Assembly: GCA_947034895.1 (NCBI GenBank)
Contig: OX344762.1
Location: forward strand, 80,284,981 to 80,348,980
Source: Rhytidiadelphus loreus
Lineage: Eukaryota; Streptophyta; Bryopsida; Hypnales; Hylocomiaceae
Direction of reading: 5' to 3'
DNA: 64,000 bases
Part shown: positions 63,108 to 64,000 of the stretch, piece by piece
How the letters are laid out: each line of letters starts with the position of its first letter
Numbering within the stretch: the first letter of the stretch is position 1
Made by a program: the position numbers and the translations under genes
Notes under the pieces: model-generated
What the model saw: the letters and a program-made list of their open reading frames with translations, nothing else
What the model was told of the DNA's origin: nothing
Database searches by the model: none

Positions 63108-63119
63108 TTGAAGGGGGAG
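63108..63119 (+). other. Polypurine tract
   Basis: TTGAAGGGGGAG directly precedes the 3' LTR, as expected for the plus-strand primer of an LTR element. Confidence 0.85.
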
Positions 63120-63230
63120 TGTTAGGCTTAATTTGTCTAGTCAACTTGTAGAATGAATAGATGTAACTTTCTGGAATACCAAGCATCACAACTCTTGGTT
63201 ATCATCACAGACTCATCCATATAAATTCAG

Positions 63231-63324
<94 letters not shown>

Positions 63325-63378
63325 GAACACATATCTTGCTTCCTCTTCTACTTGTATGTATTGTGTTAATTCCTCACA
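63120..63378 (+). repeat. Copia 3' LTR
   Basis: 259 bp, from TGTTAGGCTTAATTTGTC to GTTAATTCCTCACA. It is longer than the 5' LTR because of an (AT)n run at about 63234-63322. Over the first 95 comparable bases I count about 18 transitions and one transversion against the 5' LTR. Confidence 0.88.
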
Positions 63379-64000
63379 GTCCATGCTTGCAAACTTGTTC
63401 TTCAGAATCTGCACGAAGAAGTAATTCTTTAGAACAAGGTGCCATAAAATAGGGGAAATATTAAGTAAGATTATTTTCTTCAAATCTTTCCTTATCCACA
63501 AGCGATTTGGCACATTGGCAGTCTTATTTAGCACTGATTGATTGGAAAGTCAAAAACCCACAGAAAGTTTGAATGATATCCTATAGTCACCTCTATGTTT
63601 AATACATATATTCACGTAAGATTGTTACTATGAAGATGGCAGTTCACAATAGATAATATACACTTTAAAATCGCTCTCTAGAGAACCTAAATGCATAAAA
63701 GAAGTTTATTTACATGCACAAGCTTCACTTCTTTTAAAGTCTGTTGGAGGGACTTCTGAGTATTGAGTTGTGGTTTTGGTATCTCTAGTGCATGATTGTG
63801 TTCTACTTTCCCTTTTGCATTTTCAATATCTGATGTTCTAGCTACAACATCAAGTTTTGAAGTTTCCTTACTCTTTCAGTACTTAGACCTAGTTGTCCAC
63901 AAAGTAGAAAACTTGTGCTATAACTTGGCAATAGTGGCAACAAGTTCTTTGAAGACACAAATTTTAGAAACAGTCAAATGAACTATTAATGAGCAGTTAA
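63379..64000. other. Spacer at right edge
   Basis: No gene or repeat recognised in the last 620 bases. Confidence 0.4.

Larger units (their letters stand above)
58320..63378 (+). mobile_element. Decayed Ty1/copia LTR retrotransposon
   Basis: 5059 bp with both LTRs (TG...CA), a primer-binding site, a polypurine tract and remnants of gag, protease, integrase, reverse transcriptase and RNase H in copia order (integrase before RT). Flanks ATCCA (58315-58319) and GTCCA (63379-63383) look like a 5-bp target duplication with one change. The coding region has frameshifts, stops and a large RT deletion, and a family G element is inserted at 61421-61720. It cannot move by its own proteins. Confidence 0.93.

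Noticed and set aside
63205..63534. 109-codon minus-strand ORF with a Tyr/Ile repeat
   Set aside because: It is the (AT)n microsatellite of the 3' LTR read as protein.
1..64000. CRISPR arrays or bacterial operon features
   Set aside because: The genes have spliceosomal introns and plant homologues. The tandem repeats lack spacers.

Overview
This window is nuclear DNA of a land plant. All four protein genes are on the minus strand and are broken by short GT-AG introns. Their products are plant-type: a long-chain acyl-CoA synthetase (LACS), a small LYR-type mitochondrial assembly factor, the WD40-cyclophilin CYP71, and a peroxisomal membrane protein of the PMP22/Mpv17 family. I cannot name the species. 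The long AT-rich spacers packed with small transposons would fit a gene-poor region of a bryophyte, lycophyte, fern or gymnosperm, but the sequence does not decide between them.

Layout: 1-3760 is the 5' half of the LACS gene, which runs off the left edge, with a 5'UTR intron predicted up to about 4531. A TIR element (4886-5287) sits directly upstream. 5288-22500 is a gene-free stretch of AT-rich DNA with MITEs, hairpins, tandem repeats and a retroposed insert with 13-bp target duplications (20439-21083). 22504-23321 is the two-exon LYR gene. 24560-25600 holds two related TIR elements. 26112-31182 is the 12-exon CYP71 gene. 31183-38750 is again gene-free and repeat-rich. 38756-41442 is the seven-exon PMP22 gene. 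41963-58300 is a dense patchwork of nested TIR elements, an exon-like repeat in several copies, tandem and inverted segmental duplications, and a 1-kb palindromic cluster. 58320-63378 is a decayed Ty1/copia retrotransposon with both LTRs, primer site and polypurine tract; its genes are broken and it is split by a TIR element.

The genes are housekeeping and do not form a pathway: fatty-acid activation, peroxisome membrane, mitochondrial assembly, and chromatin-linked prolyl isomerisation. I rebuilt their exons by reading splice sites and keeping codon phase. The lengths come out close to those of the Arabidopsis homologues as I remember them (CYP71 621 residues, PMP22 189).

The most unusual content is the transposon community. 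Several small families (called A, B, C, D and I here) end in TTAA on both sides, with TIRs that mostly begin CCC. They nest in one another at TTAA sites, and paralogous segments in this same window supply two uninterrupted TTAA sites. This points to TTAA-targeting transposons (piggyBac, Kolobok or Sola type), which are not typical of plants. A second family (G) appears to insert with no target duplication at all, judged from two reconstructed empty sites.
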